NCBI RefSeq assembly: GCF_027172205.1
Contig: NC_070617.1
Span: forward strand, 937,501 to 1,001,500
DNA: 64,000 bases
Direction: 5' to 3'
DNA from: Podarcis raffonei
Taxonomy: Eukaryota > Chordata > Lepidosauria > Squamata > Lacertidae
Part shown: positions 1-12,236 of the stretch, in pieces
Position numbering within the stretch: the stretch's first letter is position 1
Layout: each line of letters starts with the position of its first letter
The notes under the pieces: model-generated
Told to the model about the DNA's origin: nothing
The model's database searches: none
The model's input: only the letters and a program-made list of their open reading frames with translations
Position numbers and translations under genes: made by a program

Positions 1-2117
1 CCAGCTGAAGGGGGAAGGTACCAACCCCCCCACAACACACAAAGCAGATCACTTCGCTTTGCCCCCCTCCCTCGTGCCCTTCCAGTACCCTGAGCCCTTT
101 CGCCACCATCCCTGAACAGGGCATGTCCGCTCTGCACTGCCATGGCTATCGGCGGGAAGGAGGCAGAGAAGAAAAAGGACAGCAAAGGTTAGGGTGTTTG
201 TTTCTAAGACACGAATTCTCACTGAAGAAGTGCAAATGGGATTTCTCACGAGCAACCCCCCCATCAAGCCCCCAGCCCTGCCTGACGTGGCGCCTGGCAC
301 TTGGGTACAACAGACTGAAGGTTTGCATGTACTCATCTGAAGAAGAAGAAGAGGAGGAGGAAGAAAAGGCCGTCATGTTTCAGTCCCTGAGTTTTGAGCC
401 CACCTCCGCCAAACCCTGCCTGTCCGGGGGAAAGCGCTGCAGGTCCCCCCCCCCCCCAACTCCAAGGTTCATAAGGCTGTTCGTGCGCAGGATGCTGGGC
501 AACACCAGAGAGGGGTGGGGGTGGGCTTGCGTGAAGCCCAGCAAGAGCCACACAGCTCTTGAGGGGGGCACAGCCCACGACACTGGGGCGAGAGCCTCCC
601 CGTTCCCAAAACCTCCATCCCCAAAACAGTATTTGGCTTGGTCATCCTTGCCAGTCTTGAAGTAAAACTGGTAGCCAACAGCTTCCCTGATGCCCTCCAG
701 CCCAAAGAAAAGAGGCGGCAATTTGAGATCGCTCATTGGGGGGGGGACCGCACCGCACCAGGAATTCCCCGAACCTGGTCCGTTGTAGGGGGGCAGACAC
801 TGGCAAGGGGACATTCAAAGAGGCAAAGCGAGAGTTTGCACAGGGGTGAGCTTTGCGTTGGGGCCACGACTGCCCACAAACCCCAAGAAGCGTGCAAGGA
901 AGGAAGGGGAGCCTCGCCTTCGCAGTAGCAGGAAAAAGAAGGGGCACTGGGAGATGCCGCTCTTGCAGGGGTCACCCTTGGGGAGTCAAAGAGGTGGGTC
1001 TGCATGGACAAGCTTTCTCCCTTTCCTTGGGCCGCCTTGGGAGAAGGGGGAAGAGGAGCAGCCGCAGGGGTGCCCTGCCCACCACACGCCCCTGGGTTTT
1101 AGGACAGTGCCCACGGGCACCAGAAGACGGGCAACCTGACCCAGCCGGCCCAACTCTGCTGCTAACTCTCCAGCACTGCCGCCATGCTGCAACCGCAAGG
1201 AGGACCCAGGCCCGTCTTCACACCCTGAGCTACGTGCCCCCTCTCCCCAGAAAACAACACCCCCTGCCCCCCCAACATAAGCTGTTTCCCAGCACTTGTC
1301 TCCAAAGCAGGCAGTTAAGGCAAGACGGAAAAGGCTGGGGGAGCTTTCCCCTCCCAGCGCTCCCCAAAAAGAGGGAGGAAGAAAAGGATGCCCCGGATAA
1401 GTCATTCTGTGGGGGCTTCCAGCCGCTTCTCAGCTCCGTTGCCCCCCAACGCCCCTCGCCCACAACCACCAAGGGAAATTAAAGGGGGGGGGGTCTTGTT
1501 AAAGGCATTCAAGGTTTTCGTTTACAACCACATTCCTTGCACATCCCTGAAAAGGTTTTACAATTGCTTGTCATGGCTTCTTCGATAATTTTTCAAAAAA
1601 GGTTTTTTAAAAAACGTGACCATTCGGTGTGTCCCCCTCCCCCCCCAGCAAAGTCCTAAAAGTAACACTTATGGTTGCCAAGCCCTCATTCCGGCCGGCC
1701 CAGGCCCCAGGCCCTCCCCTGCCCCAGGGGGCAGCCGCCAGCTCAGCCAAGTCTCATCTCCCTCTCCTCTTCCTGCTATCGCCGCTTTTGAAAAAGGATC
1801 AAAGACAGTGCAATGTCCTGGTGGCTAAATAAAGCGTTTTCCTAGCTTGGTAACGAGACACATTTCCAGTTCTGAATGGCTAGGAAGTCCTCCGCCTGGT
1901 CCACCCGCCCCCCACCGCCCCCCTCCAGAGAAAAGAACTATGTACATTCAGACAGATTCTTGCTTCTGTAAAAGACCGTAAGGGGAGAGGGGGCAGAATT
2001 CAAGAGAAAAGTCTTTTCACGTCAGTGGAAGCCCACCAGGAGGCAGGGCAGTGGCCGTAGACGGGGCCACAGGGCTGCAGGCAAGGCAGGCCTTGACACA
2101 AACAGCCTCTTGCCTGC

Positions 2118-2150
<33 letters not shown>

Positions 2151-2291
2151 CCCCTAGAATTCATAAAACCATTCTAGCCTCCCCACTCCTCCTTTTCCCC
2201 TCGGTCCCCTTCCCTCCTGGCTAGGCAAATCTTGCTACAGTACAAAGCAGACACACACAAACACCGCCACGGCCATGGGGCTTCTACAGTC
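1..2291 (-). other. Probable ETV3 3' UTR and downstream flank
   Basis: This stretch follows the ETV3 stop codon on the minus strand. No convincing coding exon is visible: open frames here are GC-rich and lack family signatures or splice context. I could not find a minus-strand AATAAA or ATTAAA before the window edge, so the 3' end of the transcript may lie outside the window. It contains a CA microsatellite, several C/G homopolymer runs and a short GAA/GAG-rich tract near 340-365. The extent of the UTR is inferred. Confidence 0.45.
2119..2149. repeat. (CA)n microsatellite
   Basis: About 15 uninterrupted CA units just downstream of the ETV3 stop codon, within the presumed 3' UTR. Confidence 0.95.
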
Positions 2292-4924
2292 CTAAGTATC
2301 CACGGCAGCTTTGGGGGCCAGGAGGATGTGTGGGGTGTCCAGGGCTCCCCAGTAGGGCTTCCTGGCCCCCTGCTCCTCCTTCAGGCCCTCTGCCTGCCGG
2401 TCGTCGTTCCAGCGCCTCTTCAGGCGCAGTTTGGGGGGCATCACAGCGGCGGAGTCCTCCCTCTTCTCCGGGGCCCCCACTGCCTCCCCCACCGTCTCTC
2501 GCGGGGGCTTCTCAACGGAGACGTCCTCTTGCTTGGGCTTCTTCTCGTCGGCCAGAAGGTCAGCCTGGGTGGGCACTGGGGGCTGAGCAGCTGTAGCTGC
2601 TGCCGCCGCTGCCGGCCAGGAGGGGGCCACTGGCCGCGCAAAGAGGGTCTTCTCCCGCTGCTCCTGGGCGCTCTTGCAGGTGGGCGACTGGGTGGCTGAG
2701 CGGCAGCCTCCCTCTCGCCCCGGGGACTCCCTGCCCTCGGGCTCCTGGCGGTCCGGGAGGGGCTCCACCTTGATCTGGGGGGAGGACGGCGGAGGGGCCC
2801 CGGGCCTGCCGCCGCTCTCGGGCCGCTCGCGGTTCTTGCGTCCGGCAGGCGGGGGCTGCAGCTTGATGGGGAACTGGGCCGGGTCCTCCGGAGGCAGCTG
2901 GCAGGGGAAGGGCGGGATGAGAAGGCCCGGGTAGCGGGGGAAAGTCCGCGGGCTGAGGTGGTAGTTGAAGACGGAGCAGGCCTGCGAGTGGAGGTAGTGC
3001 TTCATCTCCTCGGGGTTGAAGGAGAAGCAGCTGCCGCCCACCGCAAAGGGGCTCATGCCTGGCGAGGGGCTGTACGAGAAGAGGGTGGGGGTCAGCGACA
3101 GGGCCGGCGAGATGGGCACGTTCAAGACCCCTCCGCGCGTCGGCAGGGGGGAGACGGCGAAAGGGCTATGCGGGTCGGGGTACATCCCCGACCGTCCAAA
3201 GAGGGGCAGCACCAAGTCCGGCTTGCGCTTCTGGTGGCTGACCCCACCTGCAGAAGCGGCGGCGGCGGCAGCAGCAGCGGAATTGCGGGAAGCCAGCAGG
3301 TCCACTCCGTGGCGCCAGTCCGGAGAGCCTCCCTCCAGCTCCGGAGCAGGAGAAGACTTCTCGCCGCGGCCGCTGTTGTTCAGGGTCTCCTGGGTGGACG
3401 AGGCGAGGGGTCGGCCGGAGAAGCGACTGGGCTGGGCGTCCTCGGTGGGCGAGTGGCCGTCCAGTGGGGAGAACTGGAAGTGGGACGAGGCTGACGGGAC
3501 AGGAGGGGCGCTTTGGGGGACGACACCTGAGGAAGGAGACGGAGGGGCGTGAGGAATGGAGGCCTGTCTGAGCGATACGAGGGGCAGGCGGGCTTCTGCA
3601 GGGGCTTGCCCACCCAGTGCCCTGGCCTCCAGGAGCAGCCCCAGGTCTCACAACCCCCCTCTCAAAGCTCCAGCCCACAGAAATTATCATCCTCATTATT
3701 ACTTATTCAACTTCTTGCCTGCCCTTCACCATCAGGTTCCAGGGCAGGTGGCAACAGTTTAAGGTTCAATTATCCAAAACAGTTTAAAACAAATTACGGG
3801 AATAGGGTGGGACCTGGAAACACACAGAGGTATCTGCAGGGTCAAAGGCCCAGGCTGAAAAGGTGAGGCTGCAGCATATGGCAGACACTGGACCAGGAAG
3901 GTGCCAAACGCACTTCTGTGGAAAGGGGGCTCCACAACTAGGGGGCTGCCAAGGAGAAGCCAGCCACACCCCACACCTGAACACAGCCAGGAGCCCCCAC
4001 TCTGCCAACTGTAATGCCCAAGAGGGTGTGCAGGGAGCCTTTTGCATGTTGGTGCTGATTTTTAATGCCCTAAACTGCCTGAGCCCACTAGACCTGAAGG
4101 AGCACCTCCACCCCAATTGTTCAGCCCACTGAGGTCCAGCTCCGAGGGCCTTCTGGCGCTTCCCTCCCTGTGAGAAGTGAGGTTACAGGGAACCAGGCAG
4201 AGGGCCTTCTTGGTGGTGGCACCTGCCCTGGGGAACACCCTCCCATCAGATGTCAAGGAAATAAGTAACTATCTGGCTTTTAGAAGACATCTGAAGGCAG
4301 CTCTCTTTTGGGAAGTTTTTAATGTTTGATGTTTTATTCTGTTTAATATTCTGTTGAGAGCCACCCAGAGTGGCTGGGAAAACCCAGTCAGATTGGGGGG
4401 GGAGGGTGTTAATAAATAAACCATCCTCATCATCATTGTGGGCGAGACCAGGGCTCGAATTCCCACTCAAGCCAGGAAAGCTCACCAGGTGTCCTTGAGA
4501 GCCAGTCTCTGCCTCTTGGCCTAACCTACCTCACAGGGTTGCTGTGGGGATCAAATGAGAAGAGGAGAGAACTATATAGGCCACCTTGTGAGATAAAAAA
4601 AGCAGCGGCAGCGGCAGCAACAACAACAGAAAAATCATCTTTGGCCAGGAATGGCTGGTGTGGGCTCCCGTTTCCCTGCGTAGGGGAAACCCTCAGGCAC
4701 AAAGACCCCACACGCCAGCTAGGCTGCCACTTCCCACAAGAAAGGAAGCGCCAATATCTGGGGCGAGGGCAAAGGAGGCAAGGGCCAAACAGGTTTGTTG
4801 CGTCAACCTCCCCACAGGGGAGAAGAAAGAAAACAAGCTGCAATCATAGTGGGAGGCATTCCAGGACTCCAGCACCTTCCTTGCCTGCTCAGTGCCAGCC
4901 CCAGGCAGCCAGGAGGGAGGGAAG

Positions 4925-4976
<52 letters not shown>

Positions 4977-7900
4977 CAGGGCGGACCCAAGAGGAAGAAG
5001 ACAGGGAACTGGAACAAGCAACCTCAGGCAGCAGCTGCCCAGACTTGTTCCTGCAGGAGCCCTAATGTTGTTCCAAGACAGCAGCTTCTTTCCTCCGCAG
5101 TAACAGAAACACAGAATTGTAGGGTTTGAAAAGCACCAAGGGAGGAGAGTCCTCCACCTTCTTCCAAGGCAGTCCGTTCTGCTGCCCAACAGCTATTTTG
5201 GAAAGTATGAGTTGGGGCTGGTTTGCCTTTCCGTGGGAAGTGGACGGAAGTTCTCCCCTGACCTCCCTGTCCCCGTACACCTCCCCCTGCTCTTGGGATG
5301 GACCCGCAATGGGTGGCCCCATGCTCAACGCCCTTCTTCTTACCTGTTGGCCGGATGTTGATGAAGGGGTAGTTGGGCATCACCAGCTTGTTGAAGTTGA
5401 ACTTGTAGGTGAACCTCTTCCCTTTCGTCTTGTGGAGGATCCGCTTGTTATAGTAGTATCTGCCAAATAAAGTAAGGAAGGATATAAGGGCGCCAGCCAG
5501 CCGTGAGGAATGCTACGTCCAGACAGCTCAGTGGGCGAAGCACTGGGGTTGCCTGCAGAAGTCCCTGGGTTCAATCCCTGGAAGCCTCCCACATTCCTTT
5601 ATTTGGAAACACAAGGACTGGAATCTGAGTTGAGATCCTGTAAGAAAGGGGCCGTAATTCAGTGGTGAGAACACCTGCTTTGGCTGCAGAAGGGTTCCAT
5701 CCCTGGCATGGCCAGCTAGCGCTGGGAACGTCCCCGGCCTGAAACCCTGGAGAGCCGCTGGTGCCAGTCAGTGTCTGTAATACTGAGCTAGGTGGAACAA
5801 GAGTCTGCCTTGGCATAAGACTGCAACACCTAGAAGCCTCCTTTGTTTTTACAGGGAGGGTTGGAGCTCTTTAATGGAACATCTGCTTTGTACGGAGAAG
5901 ATTCCTGGGCCCAGTCCCCACAGGGTCTCCAGGCAGGGCAGAGGAACGTCCTCGCAGACCACAACCAGGCAAGCTGCTAATTCTGCCAACCTGTGTTGTC
6001 AATACTGGGTAGGACAGAAGACAGCTTCCGCTGTTCCTGAAAGAGGCGCCTGAAGGTAAGAACACAATAGGAGACGGGTTTCCTCCTGTCAACCTGTTGG
6101 GCCAGCTGTGCTGCTTTGTCTCCCCGGTGCCATTTGGAGGCTCCTGGAGGCGGCGATGGCAGGGCTCTGCCTCTCCTCCTCCCTGGGATCAATGGCTGGG
6201 CCTGCATCCTCCGACCTGTCACTTCCTTCCTCTCCCTTTAGGCACAGGTTGCCGCCTTGTTTGCTGATCTCGGCCTCCGCCACCGAGGAGTTGAGCAAAA
6301 AGCAGAGCAGCAGCCAAGCCCGTGAGCTCCCCTCCGCTCAGCCACCACCTCCTGGGGACAGAAGCCAGGGGGAAGAGGCAACCTGTTCACCACTTGGCGT
6401 GCGCCCTCAGGTCTTGACGCTGGCTCAACAGCTCTGGCTGCCTTGTCGGGAGGAGGAGGGGGCGAGAGAGCCAGAAGAGGAGGGTCAAGGACAGGGAGCC
6501 TTGCAGAGGGCCAAGAAGGGGCACCCCAGCAGCCCTAACAGAGGACTGCCTAGGATGCATCGTGGAAGCAGAGCCCATGGAAGGAACCAGCCAGACTCTG
6601 GCACTGGATACAGCACCCCGGATCTGAAGTCGGCCTGTCCCAACCACCCCCCTCCTAGAGTCACAGAAACACAGAATGGTAGGGCTGGAAGGGATCACCT
6701 CAGGGGTCACCTAGCCTAACTGGAATGCAGGAATCGCGACTAAAGGATCCCTGGCAGGTGGCCAGCCAACCTCTGCTTAAAAACCTCCAAAGGAGGAGAG
6801 TCCACCACCTTCCGTACCACAGCAGAACTGCTCTCACTTTCAGAAAGTTGATTAGTCAGAATATCCTCTCCTGTCATTTGAATCTATGGATTGGGTCCTA
6901 TCTCCTGGGTCAGCCGAAAACAAGCTTGTTCCATCTTTCATGTGACAGCCCTTCAGATATTTTGAGGATGGCTCTTATACCATCTCTTCTGCTGTCTGAA
7001 CAAGCCTGTTACCCAGTTAGCCCCCTCAAGCCCAGAGAGAGTCCGGGGGGGCTTCTCAGTCAAGGACTGCCCCCTCCCCAAACAGCCAAGATTGTAAGAC
7101 CCTGAACATTTCAGCTTAGAGAGACCTCTGAATGGTTGCTGCGAACGCTGATGGCTCTGTTCTCCTGCCTCTGAATGACAGCTGCTGGAAACTTCAGGGC
7201 TTGTGAGCTTCCCATCAAGGCACCTGACTGGCCACTGTGGGGGCAGGATGCTGGAGTAAATGACCCCCCAGGACCCGAGCCAACCGTCAGGCTCTGCCAA
7301 TGTTCTTATGACTTGACTGCAGTTCCGGCACTGCAGCGGGTTGGACCATATGACCCTTGGGATCCCTTCCAAATTTGCAAGCCTGAAACTTGGTGTGCCA
7401 CCCTAAACAGCACGCCTACATTCAAGCCTCGCTTCCACAATGAGGGAACTGAATCCCAGGAAGCCAGCTGTGGCTGATCGAGGGATCCATTTTGTACACT
7501 CCACCTTCTGGACTTTCAAGAGCAGACACAGAACGGGATTGGGAAACTTCCTGGAAGGCTGACAGCACAATTCTCAGAAGAAAACCTTCTGCCTTTGAAA
7601 GGACTCCTTATCACTTGGAACAGAGGCTAGGATTGCACCCGAAGCACTTCAGATTGCAGAACCCTGCAAACCACAGAGAGCAAGTATCCCATGTTGCCCT
7701 AGTTAGGAGCCAGAGAAGAGCCCAGCCTTCTGCCCTTGCAGAAATCTCACCCAGGGCCCATTTCAAACCTGGCAGGGAGGACTTTGTTGACAAGACAAGG
7801 GCCAAGCTCCTCTTACTCAGGCCCTCAACTCCCACATTCCCTGGGCCCACACTCTGCTACCCCTCACCTGAGGGCCCGGCTGAGCTTGTCGTAGTTCATC

Positions 7901-8843
7901 TGGGGCTTGCACTTCCTCCGGCCCCACAGCCGCGCCACCTCGTCGGGGTCCTTGATGACGAACTCCCCGTACTCCCCCTGCTGCCAGGCGATGACGTGCC
8001 GGAACTCCTCCTTCTGCAGCAGCTCCAGGATGAAGTGCCAGAGCTGGATCTGGCGGGAGCCTGGGCTGGACTCCGTCTTGTAGGCCCAGTCTGGGAAGTG
8101 GTAGCCTGGAGAGAAGGCCAAAGACAGAGGGAGCTTCAGGGGCAGAAGAGGAATGAGGGTCCCAACTGCTGAAGAACCACTTTCTCTCCACGGAGAGAGC
8201 CTCTGCGGTGGTCACCTGGCTATTAAAACTATTGCTGGTTCGTTCTTTATTATTATTATTATTATCATCATCATTATTATTATTCTGAGGTGCAAGATCC
8301 CAGGAGGAAGCATTGTGCAGTCCCTGGCTCTCACACCGTTTTGGCTTCTTTGACACCAGGGATCAGGGACCTGTGAGGTCCTCTAGACCCTGCAGGGCTC
8401 CACCTCCCAGCAACCAGCATGGAAATTGACCAGTGGCAAGGAGGACGGTGGCAGCTGAAGTCCAGTTCCTCCGTCCTGCTTCACATCATCAACAGTTCCA
8501 AGCGGTCTCAAGACTCGTGGAATGATATGGTCACCACTACACAGTCAGAGCGCCTCTGCAGTGTCTTTCCATGCCCCTCCCCAACCACTTTACTGCCCTG
8601 TCTGGAGAGCCCCCTAAGTCTAGCTGCAAGGCCAACAGCCTGATCAGTCCTGAAGCAATGGCATCTGCCAAGATAACATCTCAAGGAAGGAGAAAACAGG
8701 ACAGTTTCTTCACAGACAAAGAAGGCGTCAAGCTTCTGAGAAGAGGTCCGGCCTCTGAATTCACAGAGCCCAAGGGTTCGATGGGTGGGATTCTTACCTC
8801 CTCCGCCCTCTGGCTTCTCCACAATGGGGCAGCCTGCCTTCAT
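2292..8843 (-). CDS. ETV3: ETV3, ETS-domain transcriptional repressor
   Basis: Four coding exons on the minus strand: 8843-8798, 8105-7868, 5459-5344 and 3526-2292 (stop). All junctions are GT-AG and in phase, giving 544 aa. The N-terminus [15 protein letters not shown] is characteristic of ETV3 and unlike its paralogue ERF. The ETS DNA-binding domain covers about residues 35-116 ([11 protein letters not shown], then [14 protein letters not shown] with the recognition-helix arginines). The long last exon carries the proline-rich repressor region: [31 protein letters not shown], and [13 protein letters not shown] at about 496-509. ETV3 (METS/PE-1) is a nuclear protein that represses ETS-driven proliferation genes, including in differentiating macrophages. 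Alanine runs near the end of the third quarter and in the C-terminal half are longer than I recall for mammals. ETV3L is less likely given the N-terminus and full length. Introns hold LINE, SINE and microsatellite sequence. Confidence 0.96.
3700..4425 (+). mobile_element. LINE remnants in ETV3 intron 3 (L2-like 3' end)
   Basis: About 4,045-4,425 matches the 3' part of the L2-like LINE repeated across this window (LKERLHP-like coding, then the tail GCCACCCAGAGTGGCTGG and an AATAAATAAA-type end). Position 3,700-4,040 looks like an older LINE-derived piece but I cannot name the family. Confidence 0.75.
4927..4971. repeat. (GA)n microsatellite
   Basis: Over 20 consecutive GA units in ETV3 intron 3, flanked by GGGAAG and GGACTGC. 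Confidence 0.95.
5515..5825 (+). mobile_element. tRNA-related SINE, second family
   Basis: Contains the block CCTGAAACCCTGGAGAGCCG, followed by a GCCAGTCAGTGT and ACTGAGCTAGGTGGA stretch and ending near GCCTTGGCATAAGA. I recognise this as a common squamate dispersed SINE distinct from the Sauria-type SINEs elsewhere here. A second, partly overlapping 5' module (GGTTCAATCCCTGG, B-box-like) precedes it, suggesting two joined fragments. Confidence 0.6.
6659..7020 (-). mobile_element. CR1 LINE 3' end, antisense
   Basis: Reads GAGTCACAGAAACACAGAAT, then GGCTGGAAGGGATC, then CAGCCAACCTCTGCTTAAAA, which is the reverse complement of the CR1 3' terminal region. Further antisense CR1-type sequence reaches about 7,020; 7,190-7,400 may be another older CR1 tail. 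Confidence 0.8.
8246..8285. repeat. (ATT)n/(ATC)n microsatellite
   Basis: Imperfect ATT repeats with a short ATC block, in ETV3 intron 1 of the coding part. Confidence 0.9.
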
Positions 8844-8853
8844 TTTTCTGCTC
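8798..8853 (-). other. ETV3: ETV3 first coding exon with tandem acceptor
   Basis: The exon that carries the ETV3 ATG (8843-8841) has a pyrimidine-rich tract and a CAGCAG acceptor on the minus strand, so it can begin at 8853 or 8856. About ten untranslated bases (GAGCAGAAAA) precede the ATG. The donor is GGAG|GTAAGA at 8798/8797. The 5' UTR must therefore come from an upstream exon, probably at 11.6-11.75 kb. Confidence 0.75.
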
Positions 8854-8879
8854 CTGCTGGATGTTCCAAGGGTAGAGGG

Positions 8880-8908
8880 GGAGGAGAGAGAGAGAGAGAG
8901 AGAGAGAG
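8880..8908. repeat. (GA)n microsatellite
   Basis: About 13 GA units directly upstream of the ETV3 first coding exon. On the minus strand it forms a CT-rich tract just before the acceptor. Confidence 0.9.
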
Positions 8909-11084
8909 GTGCCATGATTACTTTCAAGGACTTATTAGCTGCTGAACTTTCTCAGCCCAGGAGAACCACCATGCAGAAATCCATGGCTTTGCCACAAGCA
9001 GCCATCACAAGAGTGTTCCCTCATCGTCAACTCCTAACCACAAATAATCATCAATGTCACCAGTTTCTACTTATTAATCTTGCCCTTTACCCCAAGAAAA
9101 TGGCAAGCCAGAGACCAGCAAAGTTTTAGAGCCAAAAGAGAGAGTTGGGTGGGTGGGTGGAGTTCTCCTGAGGTGGGGGGGAGCTCAGTTAGGGTGCCAG
9201 CCTCCCAGCCTGGACCAGCAACTATGGGGCAGGCCGGGGGTGTGTGTGGAACAACCCCAAGTCCCACCGGAAGAAGGAGAAATATCCACATCTGATTCAG
9301 ATTATTCCATATTGATGAAACCCCCATCAAGCTCAATCCACTGATGGGTGGCCTTCCGTGTCCCTGTGGGCTCCCTGCCCTGGAAACAATACTCAGGCCA
9401 GTCTCTGGATAGCTTTCCCCAAAAATCCATCACTTGGGCGCACCCACAGCAGGCAGGGGGGCCGCTCCATCCCTGCTCCCAGAACAGCCCCCCAAATGCA
9501 GCGACTGCGATAGGGGCAAGTCAGGACAGAGGAGGCCCCTGAGCAGGGAGGGGACTTTGCTGTGCAAGTTTGTGCCTGCCAAGGTTTCACCAGCGCGGGG
9601 TCAGGAGTGGGGGCTCCGGCTGGAAGTAGGGCAAAGCCACAGGGGGAAGCGGGGAGGGCATCCCAGGAGCCAGACCCCACGTTAGGAAAAGCCTTGCCGA
9701 CCCCACTGGAAAGGCTGCGAACGCAGAAACCGAACCCTTATCAGCAGACACGCACTGCACACACACGCCTCCCTGGTTGCAGGAAAGCTGCTCTGTCTGG
9801 CAGCCTTCACAGGATGGCTGGTGGGGGCCCACGAGCCTCTCCAGCCGGTCCTCCCCCAGAGACCTTTTCTTCCTGGCTTCCTCTCCCTCCACCACACCCG
9901 TGTTTGAACAGTGAAGTCACCGAGAGACTATTTTAAGCCAAGAGAACATCCCTCCCTACAGCCCAACAACTGGGATTTGAGAGGGGAAGATTTCTCCTTC
10001 CTTCTTCTGACTGAGCGGGCAAAAAACGATAAGGGGGGAGTCATAAAGGGATTACCTGCTCCCTGCGCTCTAACAATGCTCCAAAGCCTTCCCGCAGAGC
10101 GCCTGGCACTCCCTACAAGGGGGGGGGGGACGGGCCCCACTCCCTGCAGAGGAACACCCTTCGCCTCCCAGCACTGGAAGGAAAAAGACAGCCTTGGCTC
10201 CGAAGATTTCGAGGGCAGAGGAAGGCAGGCAGCTGCCTCCAGAGCCCAGTTCCACCTAAAGTCAACCCTCTCTCCCAATACGCAGCCCAGAGTTAAGATT
10301 CACGCCCGGGTTCAAATTCCAAGGCGGCGGCTTCGCCTGGGTGCTGTCTTGTTACTTGACTGCGAGGGTGGCTGCCAGAATAAAGCACCTTCTTTTCCTC
10401 CTCCTCCTCCCTGTGGCTGGCTTCTCCAGTGTCAGAAACTGGCATTCGGAAGCAGGCTGCTCCTGAACTTGGAAGCTTTAGATCTCCTCCTCCTTGAACC
10501 TGTCTAAGCTCCTCCCCAACCCCTTTCCCTACATTTTGGGGAAAGGGATTTCCTCACTGTAACTCTGATGTTTGGGGTCAATCAAGAACAGCAGCAGCAG
10601 CAACAACCGTAGTTCTCTCTCCAACCCCTCTTGCAGCTTCACTTTTCTTTCCTCAGGCACAAGTTTACACACCTAAACTATATATTGAGACCCCATGCAG
10701 TGTAAACGAGGCAGCCCCTGGTTCAAATCTCGCCTCGGCTATGAGTAAACTAGGTGGCCTACCAGGAAAGCCACTCGCACACAAGCAGCTACCCACCTCC
10801 CCATCTGCAATTTTTTAGGGGTGGGTGGGAAGGAAGAATGCAGATTTACCTAGCAGGGCCATTGTAAAGATTGCAAGCAGGTATTATGCAAAACCCTCTG
10901 AAGACTTGGCGGTGCCACACGAGGGTGAAGTAATACCAAACGCCCCATACATGTGTGTTATCATATGTGTGTTATGTGTGTGTGTGTGTGTGTGTGTGTA
11001 ACGTGAGAGGGAACATTTCTCCCTCTTCACACCCCCGCCCCCCCCCTCTGAATGACACCTCCCTCTGTAATCTCAAAAGTCTTA
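8909..11084. other. ETV3 5' intron, no gene seen
   Basis: Unique-looking GC-moderate DNA with no exon I can support on either strand. It contains a (TG)n run at about 10,971-10,999. Confidence 0.6.
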
Positions 11085-11296
11085 CAGTGGTACCTCGGGT
11101 TAAGTACTTAATTCGTTCTGGAGGTCTGTTCTTAACCTGAAACTGTTCTTAACCCGAAGCACCACTTTAGCCAATGGGGCCTCCCGCTGCAGCCCGATTT
11201 CTGTTCTCATCCTGAAGCAAAGTTCTTAACCTGAAGCACTATTTCTGGGTTAGCGGAGTCTGCAACCTGAAGCGCCTGTAACCCGAGGTACCACTG
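11085..11296 (+). mobile_element. Tigger-like short inverted-repeat element
   Basis: Begins CAGTGGTACCTCGGGTTAAG and ends with the inverted end GTAACCCGAGGTACCACTG, flanked by TA on both sides. The termini resemble pogo/Tigger (Tc1-mariner) ends, and the element is too short to code for a transposase. The same family recurs at 14.3, 23.4, 33.5, 33.7, 41.7 and 43.0 kb. Confidence 0.85.
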
Positions 11297-11349
11297 TATT
11301 TTAAATTACATGCTGATTTTCCCGTTGAGCAAAGAGGAAGATCAATATT

Positions 11350-11960
11350 CTATTTGCTGAGCGGGGCTCCCTGTGCGGCCCCCGACCCCTCCCCGACCCC
11401 TCCCCTCCAGCCCCTCGGGGACCCGCCTCCCCGCAGCCCGGCCAGGGAGGCCTGGCGGAAAGGCCCCGAGAGGCGGGGGCCCGACTCCGTCCCCTCCCCC
11501 CTCGGGAGACCCCTCCCCTCCCCCACAGCTCCCCAGACCCCCTCCCCAAAGCCCAGGCCGCCGCCCCCGCCCCCGCCCCCCGCCTCTCACCTGAGCCGCC
11601 TCCGCCTCGGGGCTCCGTCCTTCTCCTCCTCTTCCTCCTCCCTCCGCGCCCCGCTTTCCTCTCTCCTCCCTCCTTCCCTTCTTTCTTTCTCTCTCTCTCT
11701 CGCTTCCCCCCCAAGTCCCTCGCCCACCCCCAGCCTCCACACACCGGAAACGGAAACGCCTCGTCGGCCGCCCACTGGGCCCGGACTCAACCCGCGCGTC
11801 ACTTCCGGCGGAGGGAGGGCGTCAGGGAGGACGCCCGGCCGCGCGCAGGCCGGTGGGCAGGAGGACGACGTCACTTCCTCCGGGAAGCCCAGCGGGAGAA
11901 GGAGGGTTGTTTTGCGTCACTTCCGGGGCCGGAAGGAGAAAAAGGAGAGAGAGAGAGAGA
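11350..11960 (-). promoter_or_regulatory. ETV3: ETV3 CpG-island promoter and non-coding first exon
   Basis: A 600-bp CpG-rich block. On the minus strand GGCGGCTCAG|GTGAGAGGCG gives a strong donor with the exon ending at 11591; the exon probably starts near 11,750. Repeated ACTTCCGG-type sites (around 11,800, 11,868, 11,920) are consensus ETS motifs, so ETS-factor control, possibly by ETV3 itself, is plausible. It could also fire to the right; I see no plus-strand exon there. Confidence 0.7.
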
Positions 11961-12000
11961 GAGAGAGAGGGAACGTGCCCCTTAAAGAGAAACTGATGGG

Positions 12001-12236
12001 AACATAATTGTCATTATAATAATTATTTTTATAGTAATTATATCTTATAATAATTATATTATATTATATTATTATTTTTATAATAATTATCTCTTATAAT
12101 AATTATATTATATTATTATATTATTATATTATATTATATTATTATTTTTATAATACTTATCACTTATAATAATTATATTATTATATTATATTATTATTAT
12201 ATTATATTATTATTTTTATAATAATTATCTCTATTA
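12001..12236. repeat. AT-only low-complexity tract with internal repeats
   Basis: About 235 bp almost free of G and C. It is built from repeated TTATAATAATTATATTATATTATT-like modules, each following an ATTTTTATAATAATTATCTC-like unit. It lies immediately next to the ETV3 CpG island. Confidence 0.9.

Noticed and set aside
2292-8843. ERF or ETV3L instead of ETV3
   Set aside because: N-terminal MKAGC...VEKPEGG, the [10 protein letters not shown] block and the long repressor tail fit ETV3; ERF differs in these segments and ETV3L is shorter.
11301-12007. Long Arg/Gly/Pro open frames on both strands at the ETV3 promoter
   Set aside because: Compositional effect of a CpG island; the strand-appropriate signal is a non-coding exon with a GT donor.
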